From NCBI RefSeq assembly GCF_003289645.1, contig NZ_QLYX01000023.1, positions 34,385 through 98,384 on the forward strand: 64,000 bases of DNA. The letters are read 5' to 3'. Position 1 is the stretch's first letter. Each line of letters begins with the position of its first letter. A program made the translations under genes and the position numbers. The notes below the pieces were generated by a model that saw only the letters and a program-made list of their open reading frames with translations, was not told the origin of the DNA and searched no databases. Below are positions 8,815-19,285 of this stretch, piece by piece. Source of the DNA: Actinomadura craniellae. Its GTDB lineage: Bacteria; Actinomycetota; Actinomycetes; Streptosporangiales; Streptosporangiaceae.

Positions 8815-8906
8815 GGACGGGCGGCCGGGGCCGCCCGCCACCGGGCGCCCCTGTCGATCGTGCTCGTGCCGACGGTTCCCGGGCGTTCTGGCATGGGTGC
8901 GCCACC

Positions 8907-8935
8907 TTGCGACACAAGAACGTATACATTATTTT
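8907..8935 (+). promoter_or_regulatory. AT-rich candidate promoter for LLM oxidoreductase
   Basis: TTGCGA (8907-8912), a 17-bp spacer and TATTTT (8930-8935), inside a strikingly AT-rich stretch for this genome (about 8913-8945, including the palindrome GTATAC). It lies roughly 75 bp before the GTG at 9012. Confidence 0.4.
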
Positions 8936-9011
8936 AAATCGTCCATTCACAGAAGGCGCCGTGGGAGTCCCCGGGGCAGGGGCGAGGCCGTCGCCGGCAG
9001 GGAGCTCTGAC

Positions 9012-9998
9012 GTGGCGTTCTTCGTTCTGCGCTTCGACCTCCGCAACCCGCCCGTCGCCGGCACCACCATGGCCGAGCGCTACCGGGCAGCCCTGGACAT
9101 GGCCGAGTGGGCGGACCGGGCCGGCTTCTACACCATCGTGCTGTCCGAGCACCACGGTTCGGCCGACGGCTACCTGCCCGGCGCGCTGGCGATGGCCGCC
9201 GCGATGGCGGCCCGGACCTCCCGGATCCGGATCCGGGTCGCCGCAGTCGTCGCGGCGTTCCACGATCCGCTGCGGCTGGCCGAGGACGCCGCGGTGGTCG
9301 ACAACCTCTCCGGCGGCCGGCTCGACCTGGTCGTCGGCGCGGGCTACGTGCCCGCGGAGTTCGCGATGTTCGGCGTCGAGCCCAAGGAGCGGGTCCGCCG
9401 CACGGTCGAGACCGTCACGACGCTGCGGAACGCGTGGACAGGCGAGCCGTTCGAGTACCGGGGCAGGACCGTCCGCGTCACCCCGGCGCCGTGCAGCCCC
9501 GGCGGGCCGCCGCTGGATCTGGGCGGCAGTTCCGAGGCCGCGGCCCGGCGGGCGGCCCGGCTCGGCGTGGGTTTCATGGCCACCGACCCCGGCGTGTGGG
9601 AGTTCTACCGCGACGAGACGATCCGGCTCGGCCGGCCGGACCCCGGCCCGTACCTGGGCGGGAACACCGGCTTCGTGCACCTGGCCGAGGACGTCGAGGA
9701 GGGGTGGGAACAGATCGCCCCGTACGCCCTGCACGAGTCGGCCTCCTACGGCGGCTGGCTGGCCGCCGGCGGGCCGGGCTCCGCCGAGGTGTACCGGCCG
9801 ATCGGGTCGGTCGCCGAACTGCGCGCGTCCGGGCAGTACCGCGTGCTGCGGCCGGCGGAACTGGTCGCCGAACTCACCGAGCGCGGCCCGCTGGCGGTCG
9901 GGTTGCTCCACCCGATGATGGGCGGTATCCCGCCCGAGATCGCCTGGCGAAGCCTGCGCCTGCTGGAAACCGAGGTCCTGCCCCGGCTCGACGCGTGA
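9012..9998 (+). CDS. LLM class flavin/F420-dependent oxidoreductase
   Basis: 328-aa bacterial luciferase-like monooxygenase. Visible signatures are SEHHGSADGYLPGAL, RTSRIRIRVAAVVAAFHDPLRLAEDAAVVDNLSGGRLDLVVGAGY split around the barrel, and LGGSSEAAARRAARLGVG. In actinomycetes most relatives use F420 or FMN; the sequence alone does not separate them. The GTG at 9012 is chosen because translation from it begins directly with the first barrel strand (AFFVLRFDLRNPP) and GGGAG lies just upstream. Confidence 0.88.
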   Translation: MAFFVLRFDLRNPPVAGTTMAERYRAALDMAEWADRAGFYTIVLSEHHGSADGYLPGALAMAAAMAARTSRIRIRVAAVVAAFHDPLRLAEDAAVVDNLSGGRLDLVVGAGYVPAEFAMFGVEPKERVRRTVETVTTLRNAWTGEPFEYRGRTVRVTPAPCSPGGPPLDLGGSSEAAARRAARLGVGFMATDPGVWEFYRDETIRLGRPDPGPYLGGNTGFVHLAEDVEEGWEQIAPYALHESASYGGWLAAGGPGSAEVYRPIGSVAELRASGQYRVLRPAELVAELTERGPLAVGLLHPMMGGIPPEIAWRSLRLLETEVLPRLDA

Positions 9999-10289
9999 TT
10001 CGCAATTGTTCGACGCTCTGAACCTGCATGGTTTTTGGCAGCCCTCCACCAGCCCGAAAGGGCGACCGCTTTCTGAAACTTCATGGCTCTCGCTGGCGTT
10101 CACGAGACCGCACCGGCCGATGCTCTACGGCCTGAGCTGCACAACATGGCGTTACAGTGCCATCTTGATGACCTGCGAGTAAGTCCGCTGAAGTATCTTT
10201 TCCCGAAGATGCCCTTCCACCCTCGCACGCACGATGGGATGTTGAAATCCCAAATTCGAGGCAATTCAGCAAATCAAAAGGGGGCTTCG

Positions 10290-11609
10290 ATGATCGGCGA
10301 TAATGGAAACGGTCAGTGGGTCGTTTCCCGGAACGGTGAGTACTTCAGCGCCGTACTGAACGGCGCCAACTCCGACGGCGTGCTTCTCTACGACCTGTAC
10401 CGGTACCAGATCAGGCCGGGACAGGACCACACGCCGCAGCACGAGCAAGAGGGAGATTGGGTGCTGGCCGTCTCGGGCGTCCTGGCCACCGATGACGGCT
10501 ACGACCTCTGGACCGTCCCGGTACCCGAGCCCACCGTCGGCCCCACGGAGGTCACGCCCACCGACGATTTCGCCCGCCTGTCCCAGATCGAGGAGAAGTT
10601 CGCCGAGGCGTTCGAGGCGAGGATCGGGGCGATCCCCTCCGGCTGGACCGAGGTCGACGACGAGGTGCGCCGGTTCGCCCGGGTGGCGTGGGTCGTGACC
10701 CACCTGGACCGGGCACGCCGGGTGTGCGGGGTGCTCGGCCGGCTGACCGACAAGATCACGATCTCCGTCAACTCGGACACCGGCAACGTCGATAGCATCA
10801 CCGCCCTGGGCGACGACCTCGCCGCGCTGGTCAAGGCGAGCGGCGACCCAGAAGAGTTCGCCGAGCTGCTGGAGGTGCTGCGGCAGCAGTCGGGCATGAG
10901 CGACCACCACCTGAAGCGCAAGCTGCGCAAGGCCTCGACCACGGTCGCGAAACTGCCGGGCGCCGTCGAGGTCCTCGCCGACCCGCTCGGCGAGGAGGGC
11001 GCCACGCTGCACGCCGAACTGATCTTCGCCGATCAGGTGCTGAAGTCCAGGACCGGCGACCAGGCCATGATCGGCCTCTCGATGCGCTGCTGCGCCAAGT
11101 GCTACCTCGCGCTGAAGGCCGTCCAGGAGGTCGACCGCATCGCCTTCACCATCGAGGGCAGCCACGGCAACGCCTACGACAAGTGGCGGATCCCATCCTT
11201 CCTGCTCACCAGCGGACCCCGGATGAAGGCGTTCCTCGGGGACGAGGCGTACGGGCTCTACGTGCAGGCCCCTGACGTCTGCCAGGAGGTGATCAGAAAC
11301 TTCAAGCTCGTCCACGGCGGCGTTGAGAACTACTACAGCAGCGAGGAGGAGCCCGACGAGAAGAAGCCCGCCGTGGTGGCGGACGAGCCGGCGGAACTCA
11401 CGGACGACACCGAGAAGGGCGAGACCGGAGGATCCGCCGGCAGCGGCCAGAAACACCTCCGCGACGAGGACAACCAGGAAGGGACCGGTTCGAACAAGCG
11501 TCTCAAGACCGGAACGCCCCCCGGCAGCCCGCCCACCGGAACCGACACCCACGTCCCACCCGGCAGCGGAGCCGGCACCGACCCACCCCAAATTCTGGAC
11601 ATCCAATAG
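10290..11609 (+). CDS. Predicted cytidine-deaminase-fold protein with disordered tail
   Basis: 439 aa, not recognised over most of its length. The decisive feature is a deaminase-type zinc site: H241-A-E243, then, 25 residues later, C268-A-K-C271 inside IGLSMRCCAKCYLAL. This HAE...CxxC arrangement is that of the CDA-like deaminase superfamily, and the IGxSxxxCxxC context recalls the OTT_1508-like branch. The N-terminal 230 residues are mixed and unannotated. From about residue 350 the chain becomes acidic and then Gly/Pro/Thr-rich, containing a basic KHLRDED and KRLKTGTPP. There is no signal peptide. ATG 10290 is chosen after AAAAGGGGG; the upstream in-frame extension looks non-coding. A lipoprotein gene follows after 69 bp. 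Confidence 0.6.
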   Translation: MIGDNGNGQWVVSRNGEYFSAVLNGANSDGVLLYDLYRYQIRPGQDHTPQHEQEGDWVLAVSGVLATDDGYDLWTVPVPEPTVGPTEVTPTDDFARLSQIEEKFAEAFEARIGAIPSGWTEVDDEVRRFARVAWVVTHLDRARRVCGVLGRLTDKITISVNSDTGNVDSITALGDDLAALVKASGDPEEFAELLEVLRQQSGMSDHHLKRKLRKASTTVAKLPGAVEVLADPLGEEGATLHAELIFADQVLKSRTGDQAMIGLSMRCCAKCYLALKAVQEVDRIAFTIEGSHGNAYDKWRIPSFLLTSGPRMKAFLGDEAYGLYVQAPDVCQEVIRNFKLVHGGVENYYSSEEEPDEKKPAVVADEPAELTDDTEKGETGGSAGSGQKHLRDEDNQEGTGSNKRLKTGTPPGSPPTGTDTHVPPGSGAGTDPPQILDIQ

Positions 11610-11678
11610 CAACAGCGGCGAACCCGGCGGCGCGGAGCGGAGTCTCAACCGACGTCACTCCCGCCGCCGGAGGTCCCC

Positions 11679-12260
11679 ATGCCACCCGCCCCAAGGCCGA
11701 ACCCGCCGCTGCTCGCGGCCGCGCTCACCCTGGCCCTGGCGCTACTCGCGGGATGCGGCACCACACCGAACCGCCCCCCGGCCCAACCCGCACCGAACGC
11801 CGCGCAGAGCACCGAAGAGGCCGCCTTCGCCCGAGCGGCAGGCCTGCCCGCGGCGGAGGCCACCGACGCCCTGACCCGGGGCGAGGCGTTCTGCCGAGGC
11901 GAGGAACCCGGCACCCCACCCACCCTGGACACCCTGATCGAGCAGGCGCACGACCCGGTGTACGCGACCGCGGTCACCCGACTCTGCCCGAAACACCTCC
12001 CCCTCCTCCACCAGGCCAAGGGCGGATTCACCGAGGGCACCCACCGGGTCGGAAAGGGCGGCAGCGACATCACCCCCGGCCAGTACCGCACCACCCACCG
12101 CAACCTGCACGGTTGCTCCTGGCACAGATGGACCCCCAGCGGCCGCACCATCGACAAAGCCACGACCACAACCGCCCCCCAGGGCGTGACGCTCACGATC
12201 GCCCCCACCGACGGCGGCCTCACCACCGAGAACTGCGGCAACTGGATCCGCACCCAATGA
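11679..12260 (+). CDS. Putative lipoprotein with Cys-rich surface domain
   Basis: 193 aa with a lipoprotein signal ending LLAGCG at about residue 26. The mature part starts with a Pro/Ala-rich linker and ends with a domain showing SDITPGQYRT, HGCSWHRW and ENCGNWIRT, a pattern seen in many actinobacterial secreted proteins (D-I-x-P-G-x-Y followed by two Cys/Trp units). Four cysteines in the mature protein could form disulfides. It lies 69 bp after the deaminase-like gene on the same strand. Function unknown. Confidence 0.72.
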   Translation: MPPAPRPNPPLLAAALTLALALLAGCGTTPNRPPAQPAPNAAQSTEEAAFARAAGLPAAEATDALTRGEAFCRGEEPGTPPTLDTLIEQAHDPVYATAVTRLCPKHLPLLHQAKGGFTEGTHRVGKGGSDITPGQYRTTHRNLHGCSWHRWTPSGRTIDKATTTTAPQGVTLTIAPTDGGLTTENCGNWIRTQ

Positions 12261-12374
12261 ACCGAGCCGAAGAGGGCGGGCCCTGAGGGCGCTCACCAGG
12301 CCCTGCCTCAGAGCGAGACCAGAAACCTCTGCGGTACCACCCCCGGCTGTGCCCACCCCCGGCCCCTTGCTCAC

Positions 12375-12420
12375 GTGATCGTTGAGGATGGGTGGGCCCC
12401 CACCCATCCTCAACGATCAC
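12375..12420. terminator. 46-bp palindrome (probable bidirectional terminator)
   Basis: Left arm 12375-12396 (begins GTGATCGTTGAGG) pairs perfectly over 22 bp with 12399-12420. Its GTGATC...GATCAC ends resemble the other palindromes at 17839 and 19210. Confidence 0.6.
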
Positions 12421-12612
12421 CAACGCAGGCGCTTGCGCCAGGCGGCAAGTTTTTGATCAAGTCAACAGGGTGAGCCAGGCCAGTACCGGCAACCCCAGCG
12501 GCACACCACCAGCACTGCCGAGTCCTGCACGAACAAACCGTGGCCAACCCCCACCCAGCCACACCACAGAAAAGAAACCCCGCACCAGAAAACCCGCACC
12601 GCACCGGGGAGC

Positions 12613-12660
12613 GTGGGGGACGAAGTCCCCCACATCGGGGGTCCGGGGGTCGCCCCCCGG
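12613..12660. repeat. Two tandem GC hairpins
   Basis: GTGGGGGAC (12613-12621) pairs with GTCCCCCAC (12625-12633) around GAA. CCGGGGG (12643-12649) pairs with CCCCCGG (12654-12660). They lie about 60 bp past the 3' end of the minus-strand tRNA, so they could terminate it, or represent an interspersed repeat. Confidence 0.5.
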
Positions 12661-12721
12661 GAAGGAGATGCGGGCCCCGGCGAAGGTGAGCCGGGCTCAC
12701 CGAGCAGGCGTGACCGCCACG

Positions 12722-12793
12722 TGGGCGCAACAGGGTTCGAACCTGTGACCCCTCGCTTGTAAGGCGAGTGCTCTACCACTGAGCTATGCGCCC
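12722..12793 (-). tRNA. tRNA-Val (anticodon TAC)
   Basis: 72 nt without encoded CCA. The 7-bp acceptor stem is GGGCGCA/TGCGCCC, the D-loop is AGCTCAGTGGTAGAGC, the anticodon arm is CTCGC-CTTACAA-GCGAG with anticodon TAC, and the T-arm is ACAGG-TTCGAAC-CTGT. All four stems pair. Confidence 0.95.
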
Positions 12794-12863
12794 CCGCGCC
12801 AGGTTCCGGCCCGGCGACCGGTCAAGCGTATCGGGTCGGGGCAGGACGGCGCGAAACGGTTGT

Positions 12864-13763
12864 TCAGTCGGGGCGATCTTGCTCGGCGAGGAAGCGTTCG
12901 AACTCGGCGCCGAGTTCTTCCGCGCTGGGGACGTCCTGGTCTTCGGCTAGGAGGCTTTCGCGTTCGGCGGCGCCGGCGAAGGCGTCGTACTGCTGTTCCA
13001 GGGCGTGGACGACCTTGCCGACTTCGTCGGAGCCGGCGACCTGTTCGGCGATCTCGGCCTCGGTGCGGGTGGCGGCTTCGCGCAGGGTGTCCGAGGGGAT
13101 CACCAGGCCGGTGCAGGCGACGACCGCGTTGAGTGCGGCGACGGCGGCCGACGGGTGGGTGGACTGGGCGAGGTAGTGCGGGACGTGCACCGCGTAGCCG
13201 ATCGCGTCGTGGCCGGCCTCGCCGAGCCGCAGTTCCAGCAGGGCGGAGGCGCTGCCGGGCACCTGTACCTTGTCGAACCAGGAGTTGGTGGTGATCAGCT
13301 CGGGGCGGGTGGCGTGCGCGGTCATCCCCACGGGGCGGGTGTGCGGTACGCCCATGGGGATGCCGTGGAAGCCCACCGTCAGCCCTACGCCGAGCCGTTC
13401 CACCAGGGAGCGGACCGCGGCGGCGAAGCCCTCCCAGAGCCGGTCGGGTTCGGGGCCGGTCAGGAACAGGAAGGGGCTGCCCGCGGAGTCGTGGACGAGG
13501 TGGACGACCAGTTCGGGGGCGTCGTAGGACTCCCAGTGGTCCTGGTCGTAGACCATCAGCGGTCGCCGCGCCCGGTAGTCGATCAGGGAGTCGACGTCGA
13601 AGCGGGCGATCACGCGGTGGTCCAGCACCTCCAGGATGTGCTCGCGCACGAGTTGCCCGGCCGAGCCTGCGTCGACGAAGCCGTCCAGGCAGTGCAGCAG
13701 CACCGGCCCGGACATCTCCGGCAGGTCGGATTCCAGCTCGTACAGATCCTCGGGTTTCGGCAC
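12864..13763 (-). CDS. PAC2 family protein
   Basis: 299-aa actinobacterial PAC2 (proteasome assembly chaperone 2-like) protein. Typical segments are LYELESDLPEMSGPVLLHCLDGFVDAG at the N-terminus and VGFHGIPMGVPHTRP in the middle, then an acidic helical C-terminus. The GTG at 13763 follows GGGGGAG and gives an N-terminus (PKPEDLYELE) of family length. A GTG at 13775 in frame is the alternative, adding four residues. Role in actinomycetes is unclear; archaeal and eukaryotic relatives assist proteasome assembly. Confidence 0.85.
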   Translation of the reverse strand: MPKPEDLYELESDLPEMSGPVLLHCLDGFVDAGSAGQLVREHILEVLDHRVIARFDVDSLIDYRARRPLMVYDQDHWESYDAPELVVHLVHDSAGSPFLFLTGPEPDRLWEGFAAAVRSLVERLGVGLTVGFHGIPMGVPHTRPVGMTAHATRPELITTNSWFDKVQVPGSASALLELRLGEAGHDAIGYAVHVPHYLAQSTHPSAAVAALNAVVACTGLVIPSDTLREAATRTEAEIAEQVAGSDEVGKVVHALEQQYDAFAGAAERESLLAEDQDVPSAEELGAEFERFLAEQDRPD

Positions 13764-13874
13764 CGTCTCCCCCACATCGTCCCGCCACTACTTGAGCCCA
13801 ACATAGGACATCCGCGGTTTCATCCCTACGGGGGAAGCCAGAATCCGCCTGTGCCGCGGGCGGTTCGGGCCTTT

Positions 13875-14831
13875 TCAGGGGGCGGCGAAGACGCGGCTGG
13901 CCAGGAAGTCCTCGGGAGTGAGGGTGGTGAGTTCGGCGAGGCCGACCTCACCGGCGGTGGCGATCAGCCGGTTGGCGTGCCGCAGCCGGGCGCGTTCGAT
14001 GGCGTTGCGGACGGAGCGGGCGTTGGCGAACCGGGGTTGCTCGCGGCGCCGGTCCAGGTATTCGCGGAACACCGGGATGGCTTCTTCCGCCAGCGAGTAG
14101 CCCTCCCGGGCCAGCATCAGCCGCCCGATCGCCTCCAGTTCGTCGCCGGTGTAGTCGGGGAAGTCGATGTGGTGGGCGATCCGGGAGCTCATCCCGGGGT
14201 TGGAGGCGAAGAAGGAGTCCATCCGGTCCTTGTAGCCGGCCAGCACCACCACCAGGTCGTCGCGCTGGTTCTCCATCACCTGGAGCAGGATCTCGATGGA
14301 CTCCTGCCCGTAGTCGCGCTCGTTCTCGGCCCGGTACAGGTAGTACGCCTCGTCGATGAACAGCACCCCGCCCATGGCTCGTTTGAGGACCTCCTTGGTC
14401 TTGGGCGCGGTGTGGCCGACGTACTGGCCGACCAGGTCGTCGCGGGTCACGGTCACCAGGTGGCCGCGCCGCAGGTAGCCCAGCCGGTGCAGCAGTTCGG
14501 CGAGCCGGACGGCCACGGTGGTCTTGCCGGTGCCGGGGCTGCCGGTGAAGCACATGTGCAGGTTGGGCCGGGCGGAGTCGATGCCGAACCGGGCGCGGAC
14601 CCGGTCGATGAGCAGCAGCGCGGCGGTCTCCCTGATCCGGGTCTTGACCGGGACGAGGCCGACCAGTTCGCGGTCGAGCGCGTCCAGGACCTCGTCGGCG
14701 TGCGAGTCGGCGCGCTCGCGGGCCAGGTCGATCCGGGCGTCCGGCGGCAGTGTCGCCACCGCCGGCTCCTCTTCGGCCGCGGCGTCGCCGTTCGGCGCGG
14801 GGCGCATCCCGAAGCCCAGTCGTTCCGTCAC
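13875..14831 (-). CDS. cbbX: CbbX, red-type Rubisco activase
   Basis: 318-aa AAA+ ATPase. Walker [10 protein letters not shown] lies at about 97-105, Walker [12 protein letters not shown] at about 156-166, and the pore-loop region [19 protein letters not shown] follows strand 2. CbbX removes inhibitory sugar phosphates from red-type Rubisco by threading the large-subunit C-terminus. The GTG at 14829-14831 follows AGGAGGGA at good spacing. It is the third gene of a cbbL-cbbS-cbbX operon, starting 65 bp after cbbS. Family length and neighbours make this assignment firm. Confidence 0.95.
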   Translation of the reverse strand: MTERLGFGMRPAPNGDAAAEEEPAVATLPPDARIDLARERADSHADEVLDALDRELVGLVPVKTRIRETAALLLIDRVRARFGIDSARPNLHMCFTGSPGTGKTTVAVRLAELLHRLGYLRRGHLVTVTRDDLVGQYVGHTAPKTKEVLKRAMGGVLFIDEAYYLYRAENERDYGQESIEILLQVMENQRDDLVVVLAGYKDRMDSFFASNPGMSSRIAHHIDFPDYTGDELEAIGRLMLAREGYSLAEEAIPVFREYLDRRREQPRFANARSVRNAIERARLRHANRLIATAGEVGLAELTTLTPEDFLASRVFAAP

Positions 14832-14896
14832 GGACGTTCCCTCCTCGCGAAAAGGGGTCCCGCCGGGCGGTGGCCGCCCGGCGGGACCGGTCGTTC

Positions 14897-15319
14897 CTAG
14901 CGGGTGTACCGGTCGCCCTCGGGCCGGTCGAGCGCGTAGGCGTGCATCTGGTAGCGGACCTGCCGGTCGGCGGTTTCCTGCCGGTCGAGGCGGAAGCCGG
15001 GCTCGACGGCGGGGCGCTGCACGATGAAGGACAGCGCGGTGGTCTGCCGGCCGTACCGGGCGTCGTAGGCGTTCAGCCGGATGTACTGGTCGGGGTACGC
15101 CTGCCGGCACTGGTTGATCTCGTAGAGCACCCCGGCGGGGTCCTTGAGGTCGAACATCGGCAGGCCCCACATCTCCCAGTAGGAGTTGCGCGGGTGCGGG
15201 TCGTCGGTGAACTCGACCGAGCACGGCCAGCCGTTGTCCAGCGCGTAGGCGATCTGCGCGCTGATCTCCTCGTCGGTGAAGTCGGGCAGGTAGGAGAAGG
15301 TGCCCTGGGTGATGCGCAT
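14897..15319 (-). CDS. cbbS: Rubisco small subunit
   Basis: 140 aa. The N-terminus ([18 protein letters not shown]) and core ([34 protein letters not shown]) are those of form I small subunits. The C-terminal extension after [12 protein letters not shown] is the feature of red-type (form IC/ID) enzymes, where it builds an extra hairpin in the central channel. It starts 11 bp after the cbbL stop and is translated in the same operon. Confidence 0.97.
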   Translation of the reverse strand: MRITQGTFSYLPDFTDEEISAQIAYALDNGWPCSVEFTDDPHPRNSYWEMWGLPMFDLKDPAGVLYEINQCRQAYPDQYIRLNAYDARYGRQTTALSFIVQRPAVEPGFRLDRQETADRQVRYQMHAYALDRPEGDRYTR

Positions 15320-15330
15320 CGGCCGGCTCC

Positions 15331-16791
<1,461 letters not shown>

Positions 16792-16829
16792 TCAGCTCGT
16801 CGCCTGGACGTTCCGAGGGTGCATCCGAG

Positions 16830-16870
16830 ACACTTGCCCTGTCCATCAAGTGTTCTGGGCTGATACTTGA
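16830..16870. promoter_or_regulatory. CbbR operator between cbbL and cbbR
   Basis: Three related half-sites: ACACTTG at 16830-16836, CAAGTGT at 16847-16853 (perfect inverse of the first, 10-bp gap) and ATACTTGA at 16863-16870 (TCAAGT at 16846-16851 mirrors ACTTGA). Two half-sites plus a third offset site is the usual LysR layout. Confidence 0.7.
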
Positions 16871-16897
16871 GCGAATAGTTGAACCAGTGAGGTCGGG

Positions 16898-17797
16898 ATG
16901 ACGGAGGCGCGGCTGCGGACGTTCGTCGCGGTCGCCGACACCGGGTCGGTGCGGGCCGCCGCCGAGCGGCTGTACGTGACCGAGTCGGCGGTGTCGGCGG
17001 CGGTGACGGCGCTGGCCCGGGAGCTGGGGGTGGCGCTGGTGGAACGGGTCGGCCGGGGGCTGCGGCTGACCCCCGCCGGCCAGGTGTACGCCGGGTACGC
17101 CCGCCGGGTGCTGGGCCTGCTGGAGCAGGGCCGGGCGGCGGCACGCGGCGAGGCCGATCCCGGGCACGGGTCGCTGCGGCTGGCCGCGGTGACCACGGCG
17201 GCCGACCAGGTGCTGCCCCGGCTGCTGGCGGGGTTCCGGGCGCGCTGGCCCGGGCTGGCGCTGGAGCTGGCGGTCGGGCCGAGCCGGGAGGTATGGGGGC
17301 GGCTGGCCGACCACGAGGCCGACCTGGTGCTGGGCGGGCGGCCGCCCGCCGGGATCCCGGCGACCGTGCTGGCGGTGCGGGCCAACGACCTGGTGGTGGT
17401 GGCCGCGCCCGCGGTCGCGGCGGCGTTCGCGCTGGACACCACGCCGTGGGTGATGCGCGAGCCGGGGTCGGGCACCCGGGTCACCGCCGAGGCGTATCTC
17501 GCCGAGCGCGACGCCCGCCCGCCCGAGCTGGTGCTCGGCTCCAACGGCGCGGTGATCGCTGGCGCCGCGGCCGGGCTGGGCGCGGCGCTGGTTTCCCGCG
17601 ACGCGGTGGGCGCGGAGCTGGCGGACGGCCGCCTCCAGGTCATCGACGCGCCCGGCACTCCCCTGCACCGCCCGTGGCACGCGGTGGCGGGCCCGGCCCC
17701 CACGGCCACCACCCGCCTCTTCGTCGACCATCTCCTGGCCGCCCCCGGCTGGCACCATCCGCCGCCCTTCGACCCTGCGGCGTTCAGGGGGCCCTAG
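16898..17797 (+). CDS. cbbR: LysR-family regulator, probable CbbR
   Basis: 299 aa. The N-terminal helix-turn-helix is [56 protein letters not shown]; the C-terminal effector domain ends [17 protein letters not shown]. Placement divergent from cbbL with dyad half-sites between is the classical CbbR arrangement, where the protein activates the Calvin operon in response to metabolites such as NADPH or RuBP. The effector here is not known. Imperfect GTGATC-type palindromes lie just downstream. Confidence 0.88.
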   Translation: MTEARLRTFVAVADTGSVRAAAERLYVTESAVSAAVTALARELGVALVERVGRGLRLTPAGQVYAGYARRVLGLLEQGRAAARGEADPGHGSLRLAAVTTAADQVLPRLLAGFRARWPGLALELAVGPSREVWGRLADHEADLVLGGRPPAGIPATVLAVRANDLVVVAAPAVAAAFALDTTPWVMREPGSGTRVTAEAYLAERDARPPELVLGSNGAVIAGAAAGLGAALVSRDAVGAELADGRLQVIDAPGTPLHRPWHAVAGPAPTATTRLFVDHLLAAPGWHHPPPFDPAAFRGP

Positions 17798-17838
17798 TGC
17801 TCGGTCCCGGAGGATCATCGGTGCGTTGCCCCGCTCAG

Positions 17839-17888
17839 GTGATCCTTCGGCTTTCGGGGGCATGGTGCCTCCGATCCCGATGGATCAC
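17839..17888. repeat. Imperfect GTGATC palindrome
   Basis: 50-bp element beginning GTGATCCTTCGGCTTTCG and ending GATGGATCAC. A partial right arm (GGAGGATCATC) also lies at about 17811-17821. Same family as 19210-19261. It sits after the cbbR stop and may act as a terminator. Confidence 0.5.
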
Positions 17889-18034
17889 GCGCCCGGAACG
17901 TCCGTTCAGCGATCCTCCGGTGTGCGGATGCTCCGGCGGTCCGTGGCCGGGAGCGGGGTTACTGGATTGTGGGTCCAGTTGCCGCCGGAGTCACGTCCGG
18001 GACAGAATCGAGTTCGGTATCGAGAGGGGTTCGC

Positions 18035-19213
18035 ATGGGGAACGACGATCGGCCGTACGACGTCGTGCTGCTCGGCGCGACCGGCTTCACCGGCGAGCTG
18101 ACCGCCGAGTACCTGGCCGGGCACGCGCCGGCGGACACCCGGTGGGCGCTGGCCGGGCGCAGCCCGGACCGGCTGGCGGCGGTGCGCGACCGGCTCACCG
18201 CGATCAACCCCGCCTGCAAGGACCTGCCGCTGCTGCGCGTCGACACCGGTGACGCCGCGTCGGTGCGGGAGATGGCCGAGTCCGCCCGGGTGGTCGCCAC
18301 CACCGTCGGGCCGTACGTCCGGTACGGGGAGCCGGTGGTGGCCGCGTGCGCCCGGGCCGGTACCGACTACGTGGACCTGACCGGCGAGCCGACCTTCGTG
18401 GACGAGATGTACGTGCGGCACCACGCCGAGGCGGTGCGCACCGGGGCGCGGATCGTGCACGCCTGCGGGTTCGACTCGATCCCGCACGATCTGGGGACGT
18501 ACTTCACCGTCCAGCACCTGCCCGAGGGGACCGCGCTGCGGGTCGAGGGTTTCCTGCGGGCCGCCGGCGCGGCGTCCGGCGGCACCCTGCACTCCGCGGT
18601 GGGCATCGTGGGCGGGCTGCCCCGCATGGTGCGCGCCGAACGCGAGCGGCGGCGGGTCGAGCCGCGTCCGGCGGGGCGCCGGGTCCGGTTGCTCCGGGGG
18701 CCGCTCCCCCGCGCCCGGCGGGCCGGCTGGACCCTGCCGATGCCGACGATCGACCCGCAGATCGTCTGCCGCTCGGCCGCCGCGCTGCAGCGGTACGGAC
18801 CCGACTTCTCCTACGGCCACTACATCTCGCTGAAGCGGCTGCCCAGCGCGGTCGGGCTGGCCGCCGGAGCGGTCGGCATGACCGCGGCCGCCCAGGTGCC
18901 GCCGACCCGCGCGCTGCTGCTCAAGCTGATCGAGCCGGGGGACGGGCCGTCCGCAGAGCGGCGCGCCCGCAACTGGTTCAAGGTCCGTTTCGTCGGCGAG
19001 GGCGGCGGCCGGCGGGTGGTCACCGAGGTCTCCGGCGGCGACCCGGGCTACGACGAGACCGCCAAGATGCTCGGCGAGTCCGCGCTCTGCCTGGCCCACG
19101 ACGACCTGCCCCCGACCGCCGGGCAGGTCACCACCGCCACCGCCATGGGCGACGCCCTGATCGGCCGCCTCCAGCGCGCCGGCATCTCCTTCCGCGTCCT
19201 CCAGCAGCCGTGA
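18035..19213 (+). CDS. Saccharopine dehydrogenase-like (trans-acting enoyl reductase type) oxidoreductase
   Basis: 392 aa. Rossmann-type N-terminus VVLLGATGFTGELTAEYLA, then VVATTVGPYVRYGEPVVAACARAGTDYVDLTGEP and ACGFDSIPHDLGTY. These match the family of mycobacterial Rv2449c-type and trans-acting enoyl reductases (e.g. Rv2953 in PDIM synthesis). The ATG follows GAGAGGGG. The stop codon lies inside a dispersed palindrome (19210-19261). Physiological substrate unknown; no polyketide or lipid synthase is adjacent. Confidence 0.85.
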   Translation: MGNDDRPYDVVLLGATGFTGELTAEYLAGHAPADTRWALAGRSPDRLAAVRDRLTAINPACKDLPLLRVDTGDAASVREMAESARVVATTVGPYVRYGEPVVAACARAGTDYVDLTGEPTFVDEMYVRHHAEAVRTGARIVHACGFDSIPHDLGTYFTVQHLPEGTALRVEGFLRAAGAASGGTLHSAVGIVGGLPRMVRAERERRRVEPRPAGRRVRLLRGPLPRARRAGWTLPMPTIDPQIVCRSAAALQRYGPDFSYGHYISLKRLPSAVGLAAGAVGMTAAAQVPPTRALLLKLIEPGDGPSAERRARNWFKVRFVGEGGGRRVVTEVSGGDPGYDETAKMLGESALCLAHDDLPPTAGQVTTATAMGDALIGRLQRAGISFRVLQQP

Positions 19214-19261
19214 TCCTTCAGCTTTCGGTGCGCCATAGCGCCTCGAAAGCTGGAGGATCAC
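19210..19261. repeat. GTGATCCTTC palindrome overlapping a stop codon
   Basis: Left arm GTGATCCTTCAGCTTTCG (19210-19227) pairs with 19244-19261 with one G-T wobble; the loop contains GCGCCATAGCGC. The TGA of the preceding gene lies within the left arm. It separates two convergent genes, so it probably terminates both. Confidence 0.75.
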
Positions 19262-19285
19262 CGCTCCGGCGGCGGATCGGCGGGG

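Larger units (their letters stand above)
12261..12721. other. Intergenic region with large hairpins, 461 bp
   Basis: No gene is visible. It contains a 46-bp perfect palindrome at 12375-12420 and a pair of hairpins at 12613-12660. The stretch 12440-12600 is A/C-rich on the plus strand and shows no convincing reading frame or signal. Confidence 0.6.

Noticed and set aside
10083..10289. In-frame upstream extension of the deaminase-like gene
   Set aside because: Base composition and residues look non-coding, and a good ribosome site precedes the ATG at 10290.
11507..11540. KRLK in the deaminase tail as a eukaryotic nuclear localisation signal
   Set aside because: A four-residue basic cluster in a disordered tail is too weak evidence for a host-directed effector.
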